Shown here: piece after piece, positions 1-7,028 of the stretch
How the letters are laid out: every line of letters starts with the position of its first letter
How positions within the stretch are numbered: the first letter of the stretch is position 1
Assembly (NCBI GenBank): GCA_017882945.1
Contig: JADGON010000160.1
Coordinates: forward strand, 1 to 17,310
Direction: 5' to 3'
DNA: 17,310 nucleotides
From: Acidimicrobiia bacterium
GTDB taxonomy: Bacteria; Actinomycetota; Acidimicrobiia; IMCC26256; JAENVU01
Translations under genes and position numbers: made by a program
The notes under the pieces: generated by a model
What the model saw: the letters and a program-made list of their open reading frames with translations, nothing else
What the model was told of the DNA's origin: nothing
The model's database searches: none

Positions 1-291
1 GAAGAGCCGATGGAGGGCCACATCCTCCCGGTCATCTACTCCTGGCACCTCGGCGTCAAGATCAACGACGTCGCCGGCAGCTTCAAGGGCGCCCTCGACC
101 CCGAGAAGTTCTTCGTCGCCTGGGACCGCGGCGCGTCGGTGACCGGCGACTTCTTCGCCCCCGACTGGGATTTCTGGACCACCGCCCACCAACCCCTCGC
201 CCAGCTCAGAGACCAGATGCACGTCGACCCCCTCGACCCGAGCGAAGCGGCCGACACGGCAGCGGGAAGCGACTACCACCCGCTCGCGTAG
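1..291 (+). CDS. Unrecognised protein, C-terminal fragment (5' end outside window)
   Basis: The frame is open from the first base of the window (GAA GAG CCG ATG...) to a TAG at 289-291, so this is the last 96 codons of a longer gene. The fragment is soluble-looking, rich in Trp, Phe and Asp (for example HLGVKIND, FFAPDWDFWTT), with an acidic tail ending in DYHPLA. I see no membrane segment, signal peptide or metal motif, and I do not recognise the family. The ATG at 10-12 has no Shine-Dalgarno-like sequence that I can judge in the nine bases before it, so I treat it as internal. It converges on recO, and its stop codon overlaps the left arm of an inverted repeat. GC-rich codon use matches the other genes. 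A real gene is likely; its function is unknown. Confidence 0.65.
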   Translation, partial: EEPMEGHILPVIYSWHLGVKINDVAGSFKGALDPEKFFVAWDRGASVTGDFFAPDWDFWTTAHQPLAQLRDQMHVDPLDPSEAADTAAGSDYHPLA

Positions 292-353
292 TCCCGCTCA
301 GGCTCCGAGCCGAGGCGTCATGTCCGAGCGGGACCCGGATCCTGAGCGGGACT
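290..353. terminator. Inverted repeat between convergent genes, probable bidirectional terminator
   Basis: AGTCCCGCTCAGG at 290-302 is the exact reverse complement of CCTGAGCGGGACT at 341-353, giving a 13-bp stem with a 38-nt loop. The left arm includes the last two bases of the upstream TAG stop (289-291). The right arm includes the last base of the recO TGA (353-355). A second copy of GAGCGGGAC at 326-334 could pair with 291-299 as an alternative stem, and the loop holds a small GGCT/AGCC hairpin at 301-311. No T tract follows on either strand, as is common for hairpin terminators in GC-rich actinobacteria. Termination is inferred from position and symmetry only. Confidence 0.6.
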
Positions 354-1075
354 CAGAGGAGGGACGCAGATCGGAGGCGGCGCTCCGAGTGGTACTCCAA
401 CGCGAGCACCCCGAGCCGCTCGATCTCGTGCACGTGCTCGGGGGCCGGCGGATTCGCGATCGCGTGATTGAGCTCGCCGCCGACCAGCTGGCCGAGGAAC
501 GCGAGCGCCTCCGGATCCACCCGGCGGCCACCCAGCCGGCCGCACGTCGCGCACAGGACCCCGCCCTCGCCGAGATCGATCGCCGTGAACGGCCCGGATT
601 CCTCGCCGCAGCGGACGCATGCGTCGAGGTACGGGTGGAACCCCTCGAGGCTCAGCAGCTTCCAGAAGAACGCCGGGGTCACCACCGGAGAGGGTCGCTC
701 GCTCAGGGTCCGCAGCGCCCTCACGAGCATCCGGTACAGCGCCGGTGCCGCTTCCCGCTCCTGGGCCACCTGATCGACGGCTTCAAGCATGGGGACGGCG
801 TGGGTGATGCAGGCGTAGCTCTCGCGCAGGGCCCGGTTCGCGTCGATCGTCTCGACCTGGGTCACGACATCGAGCTCGCGGCCGCGGTAGCACTGGAGTG
901 CGACGTGGCTGGTCGGCTCGAGCCGAGCACCGAAGCGACTCCCGCTCTTGCGGATCCCCTTGGCCACCGCCCGGACCTTGCCGTGGCCCTGGGTCATGAA
1001 GCTGATGATCCGATCCGCTTCACCGAGCTTCGTCGTCCGCATGACCACTCCCTGGTCGCGGTACAGCCCCGGCAT
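353..1075 (-). CDS. recO: DNA repair protein RecO
   Basis: RecO acts in RecF-pathway recombinational repair: it helps load RecA on gapped DNA by displacing SSB, and it anneals SSB-coated single strands. The 240-residue length is normal. The N-terminal OB-fold opens with the family signature around YRDQGVVMRTTKLGEADRII (residues 5-24). The C-terminal part carries a four-cysteine zinc site, C153-x2-C156 and C175-x2-C178. The ATG at 1075 is chosen because it sits directly before the YRDQG block. It is the last gene of the cox-cupredoxin-uppS-recO cluster, 30 bp after the uppS stop. A TACACT hexamer six bases before the ATG may give it an extra start. It converges on the fragment at 1-291. Identification is very secure. 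Confidence 0.95.
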   Translation of the reverse strand: MPGLYRDQGVVMRTTKLGEADRIISFMTQGHGKVRAVAKGIRKSGSRFGARLEPTSHVALQCYRGRELDVVTQVETIDANRALRESYACITHAVPMLEAVDQVAQEREAAPALYRMLVRALRTLSERPSPVVTPAFFWKLLSLEGFHPYLDACVRCGEESGPFTAIDLGEGGVLCATCGRLGGRRVDPEALAFLGQLVGGELNHAIANPPAPEHVHEIERLGVLALEYHSERRLRSASLL

Positions 1076-1081
1076 GACCTC

Positions 1082-1087
1082 AGTGTA
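1082..1087 (-). promoter_or_regulatory. Possible -10 element for a leaderless recO transcript
   Basis: On the minus strand TACACT (TANNNT type) lies six bases before the recO ATG, within the 30-bp uppS-recO gap. That spacing would put the transcription start at or very near the start codon. The GAGG just before the ATG is too close to act as a normal ribosome site. No convincing -35 is visible. Weak, position-based inference. Confidence 0.25.
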
Positions 1088-1105
1088 ACTACAGGCGCGT
1101 GAGCC

Positions 1106-1834
1106 TCAGGTCTCGACCGCGCCGAAGCGACGGTCTCGGTTCTGGAACTCGCGGACCGCGTCGAAGAGGTGCTCCCGACGGAAGTCGGGCCAGAGGACGT
1201 CCGTGAAGAGGAACTCCGAGTACGCGCTCTGCCACAACAGGTAGTTCGAGATCCGGTACTCCCCCGAGGTGCGCACCATGAGGTCCGGGTCGGGCATGTC
1301 GGGGGCGTAGAGGTGACGGGCGATCGTGCGGTCCGAGATCTGGTCCGGCTTCAGCGTTCCGGCCTTCACCTCACCGGCGATCGCGCGCACCGCGTCGGTG
1401 AGCTCGGCCCGCCCCCCGTAGTTGAACGCGAACGTCAGCGTCATCCGACGGTTCTTCGCAGTGAGCGCCTCGGTGTCCTCGATGTGGCGCAGCACGCGCT
1501 TGGGCACCCGGCCCCCGCGACGACCGATGAAGCGCACGCGCACACCGCGCTCGTTGAGGTCGTCGCGCCGCCGGAGCAACAGCGACTCGTTGAAGCGCAT
1601 GAGGAAGCGGACCTCGTCGAGCGGTCGACGCCAGTTCTCGGTGGAGAAGGCGTAGACCGTCATCCACGGCAGCCCGAGTTCGAGACCGCCCTCCACCGCG
1701 TCGAACAGCGCCTCTTCGCCCGCTGCGTGGCCCTCCGTGCGCTTGAGCCCTCGCAACTGGGCCCAGCGGCCGTTCCCGTCCATCACGATCGCGATGTGGC
1801 GAGGGATGCGCCCGGGATCGATCCCGTCGATCAC
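1106..1834 (-). CDS. uppS: Isoprenyl transferase (undecaprenyl/polyprenyl diphosphate synthase)
   Basis: This cis-prenyltransferase condenses isopentenyl diphosphate units to make the C50-C55 lipid carrier for peptidoglycan and other wall polymers. Visible motifs are HIAIVMDGNGRW with the catalytic Asp, the GHAAGEEAL block, YAFSTENWRRP, FAFNYGGRAE and the C-terminal RTSGEYRISNYLLWQSAYSE. I start it at GTG 1834, which overlaps the TGA of the upstream cupredoxin gene (GTGA) and gives 242 residues, about ten residues before HIAIVMDG. An in-frame ATG at 1888 would give 260 residues but a 58-bp overlap, and its extra residues are Arg/Asp-rich and unlike the family. Whether the product is C50 or C55 cannot be read from sequence. 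Function secure; start fairly secure. Confidence 0.93.
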   Translation of the reverse strand: MIDGIDPGRIPRHIAIVMDGNGRWAQLRGLKRTEGHAAGEEALFDAVEGGLELGLPWMTVYAFSTENWRRPLDEVRFLMRFNESLLLRRRDDLNERGVRVRFIGRRGGRVPKRVLRHIEDTEALTAKNRRMTLTFAFNYGGRAELTDAVRAIAGEVKAGTLKPDQISDRTIARHLYAPDMPDPDLMVRTSGEYRISNYLLWQSAYSEFLFTDVLWPDFRREHLFDAVREFQNRDRRFGAVET

Positions 1835-2214
1835 GAGACGGTGATCGTGCCCTTCATCCCCGCCTCTTCGTGGCCGGGAATCGTGCAATAGAACTCGTAG
1901 CTCCCCTTCTTCAAGTCGACCTTCTCCGAGACCGTCGAACCCTCACCGCTCACCTGGAGCTGGAAGCCCGGTATGTTGCGGATGACGAGATCGTGCGTGC
2001 CGCTCTCGATGTTCTTCAGGGTCATCTTGACGATCCCCGAAGGCGAGTCGAGCTTGGTCGGCTTGAAGAACACGTTGCCGGACTCGATGTTGAGCGTCTT
2101 CACCGGCGGTCCGGCCGGCTCCTTGTACGAGCTGTTCGACGAGCTGCTGCTCCCGCACGCGACAGCGACTACCGCGATCGCGCTCGCGGCCAGGGCCCTG
2201 GTAGGGATGCTCAC
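1831..2214 (-). CDS. Cupredoxin-domain lipoprotein (small blue copper protein)
   Basis: The 127-residue protein starts with a lipoprotein signal peptide and lipobox VAVAC (Cys20), then a Ser-rich linker, so it should be lipid-anchored outside the membrane. The rest is one cupredoxin fold with a complete type-1 copper set: His74 in GTHDLVI, then Cys110-x4-His115-x4-Met120 in FYCTIPGHEEAGM. Such proteins carry single electrons; next to a caa3-type oxidase it may feed electrons to it or handle copper, which is inference. The GTG start at 2214 overlaps the TGA of the preceding gene (GTGA). An in-frame TAG three codons upstream leaves no alternative start further 5', and GGAGG abuts the GTG, suggesting translational coupling. 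It is a paralogue of the cupredoxin domain encoded just upstream. Confidence 0.85.
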   Translation of the reverse strand: MSIPTRALAASAIAVVAVACGSSSSSNSSYKEPAGPPVKTLNIESGNVFFKPTKLDSPSGIVKMTLKNIESGTHDLVIRNIPGFQLQVSGEGSTVSEKVDLKKGSYEFYCTIPGHEEAGMKGTITVS

Positions 2215-3098
2215 CCTCCACTACCCGAGCTCGACTGGGACGCCGGGCTACCGGGCGCGGTCCCGGGGTTGCTCGTCGGCGTCGTGCCGGCCGGCGCGGT
2301 GGTCGCGGTCGGGCTCTGCGTCCCGGCTATCGGCTTCCCGCCCGGAGCGCCGACGACGATTTCCGCCTGCATGCCCGCCGCCCGGTGGCCGGGGATCGTG
2401 CAATAGACCGTGTATGTCTTCCCCTGCTGCAGATCGACCTTGGATGCGCTCTGGCCGTTCGGCACCGCCAGCTGGAATCCCGGAACCGCGTTCTGATCGA
2501 AGACCAGCGTGTGGCTGCCACCCTTGTCGACGTACTGGATCAAGTTGATCCCGGCCGGGGCGTTGAACGTCTTGGCCTGGAAGCTCAGCGTCGGCAGCGC
2601 GTCGATCGAGACCGTGTTGATGGCCTTGCCCGCCGGCTCGACGTACCCGGCGGCCTTCTTGCTCTTCGGGAGGCTGGCGCCGAGCACGAGCGAGCCCGCC
2701 AGCATCACCACCAGCATCACACCCGCCATCCCCACGATCAGCGAAGACGTCCGGATCCCGGGAATCGCCGCGATGACGGTGGCGCCCAGCAGGATCGTCA
2801 CGGTGATCCCGGCGGCGACGATGACGGCTGGAGTCCGCGATCCCTCGGAGGCGGCGAGGAACACGCGCGAGACGTTCAGCGCGACAAACGCGACCGTGAG
2901 GATCGCACCCAGCGGGATCAGCAGCGGCAGCAGGAACCGTGACTTGCGTGCGTCGGCCCGGGGATCGACCGCCGGACCCATCGGCACCGCCGGCGGCGAC
3001 ACCTCCTCGCGCACGGCAACCGCCACCCCGCCGCCCTCGGGCTCCGCCCCTTCGGGCGCCTCCGCCGGAGATTCAGTCACCTCGGGTTCGTCACTCAT
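2211..3098 (-). CDS. Membrane-anchored cupredoxin-domain protein (three TM helices)
   Basis: The 295 residues read in order as an acidic Pro/Glu-rich cytoplasmic N-terminus (1-50), three hydrophobic helices (about 55-77, 90-112, 119-141), a cupredoxin domain (about 150-250) and a Ser/Thr/Pro/Gly-rich tail (255-295). An odd number of helices places the copper domain outside the membrane. Copper ligands are His196 in GGSHTLVF and Cys233-x4-His238-x4-Met243. The domain aligns with the lipoprotein cupredoxin encoded next to it, including EPAG near its start, PGFQL and YCTIPGH, so the two are tandem paralogues. The ATG abuts the ctaG stop (TAGATG). It is probably an electron carrier or copper protein serving the oxidase; no specific family name is recognised. 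The tail may be a cell-wall spacer. Confidence 0.82.
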   Translation of the reverse strand: MSDEPEVTESPAEAPEGAEPEGGGVAVAVREEVSPPAVPMGPAVDPRADARKSRFLLPLLIPLGAILTVAFVALNVSRVFLAASEGSRTPAVIVAAGITVTILLGATVIAAIPGIRTSSLIVGMAGVMLVVMLAGSLVLGASLPKSKKAAGYVEPAGKAINTVSIDALPTLSFQAKTFNAPAGINLIQYVDKGGSHTLVFDQNAVPGFQLAVPNGQSASKVDLQQGKTYTVYCTIPGHRAAGMQAEIVVGAPGGKPIAGTQSPTATTAPAGTTPTSNPGTAPGSPASQSSSGSGG

Positions 3099-3953
3099 CT
3101 ATGCCCGCAGTCCCATCTCGGTCAGCTCACGGTCCAGATCGCGCGTGCCGGGTCCGGGTCGGTTCCCGCGCTCCTCGGCGGCAGCCCAGCGGAAGAATAT
3201 GACGGCGATCAGCGCCCACAGCATCAACCCGGCGCCGATCTTCATGATCAGTCCGGCAATGAGCTGGTCGTCGAGCGCGGAGAGCCCCCAAAGCTTCGGC
3301 AGCGACTCGTAGCGACGATACAGCGGGTGAGTCCCGAAGGTCAGAAACGAAGCCGGGATCGTCGGGACCACTGATTGCAGGAACAGGAACGCCATCCGGA
3401 GCGGTGCGACGAGCCTCGGGATCTCCGGGAGCGGGCTCACGACCGGCATCCACACGATGAGAGCCGAGAGCAGCAGGATCGCGTGGGCGACGAAATGGGC
3501 CCAACCGGATCGCAGCGTCAGGTCCACCATGGCGGGCCAGTGGACCAGGACGATCACGACGTTGAACAGGACCAGCGCGGGGATGAAGCGCGACATCCAC
3601 CGGACCGACCGGAACAACCACCGGGGCGAAAGGAGCCAGCGGGCCAGCCACCCCGGGGTCCCGAGCAGGAGCAGGGGCGCGGCGACCATCGTGAAGGTCA
3701 GGTGCTGCACCATGTGGACGCTGTAGAGGTACCCCTCGGCGAGGTCGTGCATCGGCCACTCGGCGGCCAGCAGGATCGCGAACGCACCGAGGCCGAAGCA
3801 GGAGATCTGGAGCCGGGTCGCGACGGGCGCGCCCTCGGGCAGGGTCCGCGGCCCCACCCGGGTGAGCGCGATCGCGTACCCGGCGACGAGCAACCCGACG
3901 AGCAGCAGGACCTCCGGGTGCGGCTGCCACGCCGGGAACTGTGCCGCCATCAC
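3099..3953 (-). CDS. ctaG: CtaG-type cytochrome c oxidase (caa3) assembly protein
   Basis: This is an integral membrane protein of 284 residues with about seven hydrophobic helices. It matches the Bacillus-type CtaG/caa3 assembly factor family rather than the Cox11 type. Diagnostic parts are the EWPMHDLAEGYLYSVHMVQHL stretch, split here as WPMHD (66-70) and HMVQHL (80-85), then LGTPGW, the VHWP motif and DDQLIAGLIMKIGAG near the C-terminus. Family members help assemble or deliver copper to the oxidase. The gene starts GTG-ATG (3953 or 3950) behind a G-rich stretch, 18 bp after the ctaF stop, and its TAG is followed at once by the next ATG. Its place between oxidase subunits and two copper proteins fits a copper-centre assembly job. 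Confidence 0.88.
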   Translation of the reverse strand: MMAAQFPAWQPHPEVLLLVGLLVAGYAIALTRVGPRTLPEGAPVATRLQISCFGLGAFAILLAAEWPMHDLAEGYLYSVHMVQHLTFTMVAAPLLLLGTPGWLARWLLSPRWLFRSVRWMSRFIPALVLFNVVIVLVHWPAMVDLTLRSGWAHFVAHAILLLSALIVWMPVVSPLPEIPRLVAPLRMAFLFLQSVVPTIPASFLTFGTHPLYRRYESLPKLWGLSALDDQLIAGLIMKIGAGLMLWALIAVIFFRWAAAEERGNRPGPGTRDLDRELTEMGLRA

Positions 3954-3971
3954 GCCCCCCGCCTCATCAGG

Positions 3972-4394
3972 TCAGTCCCAGATGTGCAGGGTCGTCAGGA
4001 CAATCGTGTACAGCACGCACGCGCCGATGCCGCCCATGATGAAGAACCGTTTGAAGATCGGCTTGTCGCTCGCGAGGTGCATGTACAGGCTCGCGACCAT
4101 GATGAACTTCGTCAGCGCGAGTGCGAGCAGGCACCCGACCAGCAGCGCGGTCGGGATGTCGCCCTCGAGGTAGTAGAACCCCACCTCGATCGCCGTCAGC
4201 ACGCACAGGACCACCGCGATCATGACGTACTGGAACGGCGACGAGTGCGGCTTGATCTCACCGGGCAGCATCGGCAGCTCTTCGGACGAGATCGCGGAGA
4301 GGCCGTACCTCTCTTCGTCGGCGCGCTCGGCCGGCGTTCCGGGAAGCAGCGCGGGGTCGTCGTGCTCCGCGAGCGTGGACTCGACGTCTGACAT
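3972..4394 (-). CDS. ctaF: Cytochrome c oxidase subunit IV (COX4_pro/CtaF type)
   Basis: A 140-residue protein with a hydrophilic, acidic N-terminus of about 50 residues and three membrane helices (about 54-76, 80-104, 116-138). The KFIMVASLYMHL segment (96-107) is the hallmark of prokaryotic subunit IV of haem-copper oxidases. This small subunit supports assembly and stability of subunits I/III and has no redox centre. The ATG at 4394 follows GGGGAG with four bases between, 9 bp after the ctaE stop. The N-terminal extension is longer than in compact homologues, with no recognisable motif. Assignment is firm; the gene symbol follows Bacillus usage. Confidence 0.87.
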   Translation of the reverse strand: MSDVESTLAEHDDPALLPGTPAERADEERYGLSAISSEELPMLPGEIKPHSSPFQYVMIAVVLCVLTAIEVGFYYLEGDIPTALLVGCLLALALTKFIMVASLYMHLASDKPIFKRFFIMGGIGACVLYTIVLTTLHIWD

Positions 4395-4403
4395 GTCGCT
4401 CCC

Positions 4404-5030
4404 CTACTTCTGCGGCGGGATGAGGTAGACGACGGTGAAGATCACGATCCAGACGACATCGACGAAGTGCCAGTACAGACCGGCGATCTCCACCCGCTCG
4501 GAGTGCTGGACGCCCAGCTTGCCCTGCATCGACAGGCCCCAGAGGGAGAGCAGCCAGATGATGCCGACCGTCACGTGCGCCCCGTGGATGCCGGTGAGCA
4601 CGAAGAAGCTCGACCCGAAGACGTTCGTGCTGAGAGAAAGACCCTCGCGGTAGAACTCGGTGAACTCGTAGATCTGCCCCGCGATGAACGTGAGCCCGAA
4701 CAGGCCGGTGGCGATGATCCACACTCGGAACCGACGGTGGTCGCCGCGCTGGATCGCTGCGAGTGCGAGAACCATGGTGAGCGAGCTCATCAGCAGGATG
4801 AACGACGTCACCGAGGTGAACGGGATGTTGTAGACGTCCCTCGGCGTCGGGCCCTTGACGCTGCGGCCCCGGTACAGCAGGTAGGTCGCGATGAACGCCC
4901 CGAAGAACAGGCACTCCGACGAGAGGAACACCCACATCGCGAGCTTCGTGTTCGTGGTGCCGGTCGCCGTGTCGTGGCCGTGATCGTCGTGGTGGCCCTC
5001 TTGGGGTACCGGCAGGGTGGCCTGGGTCAT
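4404..5030 (-). CDS. ctaE: Cytochrome c oxidase subunit III
   Basis: The 208 residues form five membrane helices after a His-rich N-terminus (HHDDHGHD, 13-20), as in short bacterial subunits III lacking the first two helices of the seven-helix form. Signature stretches include WVFLSSECLFFGAF (33-46), TGIHGAHVTVG (146-156) and the C-terminal GLYWHFVDVVWIVIF. It is a core, non-redox subunit that stabilises subunit I. I place the start at ATG 5030, not at the longer in-frame extension to 5114, because it overlaps the ctaD TGA (ATGA) and has a clear GGAGG seven bases upstream. The extra upstream residues would lie inside ctaD and are Arg-rich. Confidence 0.93.
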   Translation of the reverse strand: MTQATLPVPQEGHHDDHGHDTATGTTNTKLAMWVFLSSECLFFGAFIATYLLYRGRSVKGPTPRDVYNIPFTSVTSFILLMSSLTMVLALAAIQRGDHRRFRVWIIATGLFGLTFIAGQIYEFTEFYREGLSLSTNVFGSSFFVLTGIHGAHVTVGIIWLLSLWGLSMQGKLGVQHSERVEIAGLYWHFVDVVWIVIFTVVYLIPPQK

Positions 5031-7009
5031 GACTCGTCCTCCGCCGTTCCGGGCTCGATCGCCCAGGCGTACATGCCGAAGACCAGGATCAACACGCCGG
5101 GGATGGCGAGCCACGGGTTCTTGAAGACCGCGGCGTAGCCGAGGATCGGAAGCCCCAGCGTCATGACGAACGGGTAGTACGACGGCGACGGCATGTGGAT
5201 GCCGTGACCGTCGCCGTGGCCGTCACCGTTCTCGCCCGGCGTGTCCCCGTGACCGCCGGAACCCTCGTCGACCTCGAGCGTCGCGACGGCTCCCATCGTC
5301 CCGCTGTCGGAGCCGCCGGACGGCAGGCGCACCAGGCGACCCTCCGCGTCCTCGGTGTACTTGCGGTGCCAGAAGTCGTCGCGGGCCTGGACCTGGGGGA
5401 TCTCGGCGAAGTTGTACTCGGGCACCGGCGTGGGCGTCGACCACTCGAGCGTGCGTGCGTCCCACGGGTCCGCCGTGGCCTTCTCACCACGAAGGGTGCT
5501 GAAGATGATGTTGACGATGAAGACGAGCACCCCGAAGGCGATGACGAACGAGCCGATCGACACGAGCAGGTTGAGGTTGTCCCAGCCCATGCCGCTCGCG
5601 TAGGTGTACGTGCGGCGCGGTTGGCCCTCGAGGCCGAGGATGTGCATCGGGAAGAACGTGAGGTTGAACCCGATCAACAGCATCCAGAAGTTGAGCTTGC
5701 CCATCCGCTCGTTGAGCATGCGCCCGAAGATCTTCGGCCACCAGTAGTAGAAGCCACCGAAGATCGCGAAGATCAGACCGCCGAAGAGCACGTAGTGGAA
5801 GTGGGCGACGACGTAGTAGGTGTCCGTCTGCTGGGTGTCGGCGGGGACGATCGAGTGGGTGACGCCCGAGAGGCCACCGATGGTGAACATCGCGATGAAC
5901 CCGAGCGCGAAAAGCATCGGCGTCTTCAATCGCAGGGAACCGCCCCAGACCGTGCCGAGCCAGTTGAAGATCTTCACGCCCGTCGGGATCGCGATGAGCA
6001 TCGTCGCCAGGCTGAACGCGGAGACCGCCACCGGGCCGAGGCCGGTCGCGAACATGTGGTGGGCCCACACACCCCAGCCGAGGAACCCGATCGCGATCCC
6101 CGAGAACACGATGACGGCGTAGCCGAACAGCGGCTTGCGCGCGAACGTCGGCAGGATCTCCGACACGATGCCCATGCCGGGCAAGATCAGGATGTACACC
6201 TCGGGGTGGCCGAACAGCCAGAAGAGGTGCTGGTAGAGCAGCGGGTCACCCCCGGACGCAGCCTGGAAGAAGTTCGTGCCGTAGTTGCGGTCGAAGAAGA
6301 CCATGATCAGCGCGGCGGTCACACACGGGATCGCGAACGCGGTCAGGAACGCGGTCACGAGCATCATCCAGACGAACACGGGCATGCGCATGAGCGTCAT
6401 TCCGGGCGCGCGCATGTTCAGGATCGTCACGATGAAGTTGATCGCGGACGTGACCGAGCCGACACCGAGCATCACGAGGCCGACGGTCCAGAAGTCAGGA
6501 CCGTGCCCGGGCAAGAACCCCTGACTCATCGGCGTGCTCGTGAGCGGCGTGTAGCCGAACCATCCGCCGTTCGGCGCGCCGCCGAGCACGAAGCCCGAGT
6601 AGATGAACAGGCCGCCGAAGAGGAACACCCAATAGCCGAACATGTTGAGTCGGGGGAAGGCGACGTCTCGGGCGCCGATCATCAGTGGGATGAAGTAGTT
6701 GCCGAGCGCGACGGGCAGGGGCATGCCGACGAGGAAGATCATCGTCGTGCCGTGCATGGTGAACAACGTGTTGTACTGCGACGCCGTGAGCACGGTGCCG
6801 TTCGGACCGGCGAGCTGGAGCCGGATCAGCAGCGCCTCGCTTCCCGCGATCAGGAAGAAGACGAGCGCCGTCGCGCCGTAGAGGACTCCGATCTTCTTGT
6901 GGTCGACGGTGGTGAACCACGACCAGAATCCGCGGCTCGCCTTCGGGCGGCGCAACAGATCCACCCGATGCGGGCTCGGCGGCGTGATGACTTCGGGGAC
7001 TGCCGTCAT
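5027..7009 (-). CDS. ctaD: Cytochrome c oxidase subunit I with C-terminal two-helix extension
   Basis: Catalytic haem-copper subunit that reduces O2 to water and pumps protons. At 660 residues it exceeds the usual 530-560. All core ligands are visible: His86 (low-spin haem, TMHGTTM), His268 with Glu270 and Tyr272 in GHPEVY (CuB and the His-Tyr cross-link), His317/His318 (CuB), then His403 (high-spin haem) and His405 in VAHFHYV. Glu270 in HPEVY, Asp115/Asn122 in the D channel and Lys346 in PTGVKIFNW mark an A1-type proton pump. After about residue 510 come a soluble stretch, a Gly/His/Asp-rich linker (583-605) and two more hydrophobic helices (about 611-650). The ATG at 7009 has GGAG seven bases upstream; the stop overlaps ctaE. 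Confidence 0.96.
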   Translation of the reverse strand: MTAVPEVITPPSPHRVDLLRRPKASRGFWSWFTTVDHKKIGVLYGATALVFFLIAGSEALLIRLQLAGPNGTVLTASQYNTLFTMHGTTMIFLVGMPLPVALGNYFIPLMIGARDVAFPRLNMFGYWVFLFGGLFIYSGFVLGGAPNGGWFGYTPLTSTPMSQGFLPGHGPDFWTVGLVMLGVGSVTSAINFIVTILNMRAPGMTLMRMPVFVWMMLVTAFLTAFAIPCVTAALIMVFFDRNYGTNFFQAASGGDPLLYQHLFWLFGHPEVYILILPGMGIVSEILPTFARKPLFGYAVIVFSGIAIGFLGWGVWAHHMFATGLGPVAVSAFSLATMLIAIPTGVKIFNWLGTVWGGSLRLKTPMLFALGFIAMFTIGGLSGVTHSIVPADTQQTDTYYVVAHFHYVLFGGLIFAIFGGFYYWWPKIFGRMLNERMGKLNFWMLLIGFNLTFFPMHILGLEGQPRRTYTYASGMGWDNLNLLVSIGSFVIAFGVLVFIVNIIFSTLRGEKATADPWDARTLEWSTPTPVPEYNFAEIPQVQARDDFWHRKYTEDAEGRLVRLPSGGSDSGTMGAVATLEVDEGSGGHGDTPGENGDGHGDGHGIHMPSPSYYPFVMTLGLPILGYAAVFKNPWLAIPGVLILVFGMYAWAIEPGTAEDES

Positions 7010-7028
7010 CGGCGCGCTCCGTAGGTCA

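Noticed and set aside
3375..4391. 338-codon plus-strand frame opposite ctaG and ctaF
   Set aside because: Composition is Arg/Gln/Asp/His-rich without hydrophobic core or motif, and it spans two well-identified minus-strand membrane proteins.
5031..5114. In-frame upstream extension of subunit III to 5114
   Set aside because: It would overlap ctaD by 88 bp and add Arg-rich residues; ATG 5030 has GGAGG seven bases upstream and a normal ATGA overlap.
5195..7024. Very long open frame (609 codons) on the plus strand opposite ctaD
   Set aside because: The translation is Arg/Asp/His/Glu-rich low-complexity sequence with no domain; it is the antisense shadow expected when a GC-rich gene has few A/T third positions. 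ctaD on the minus strand has all catalytic residues.
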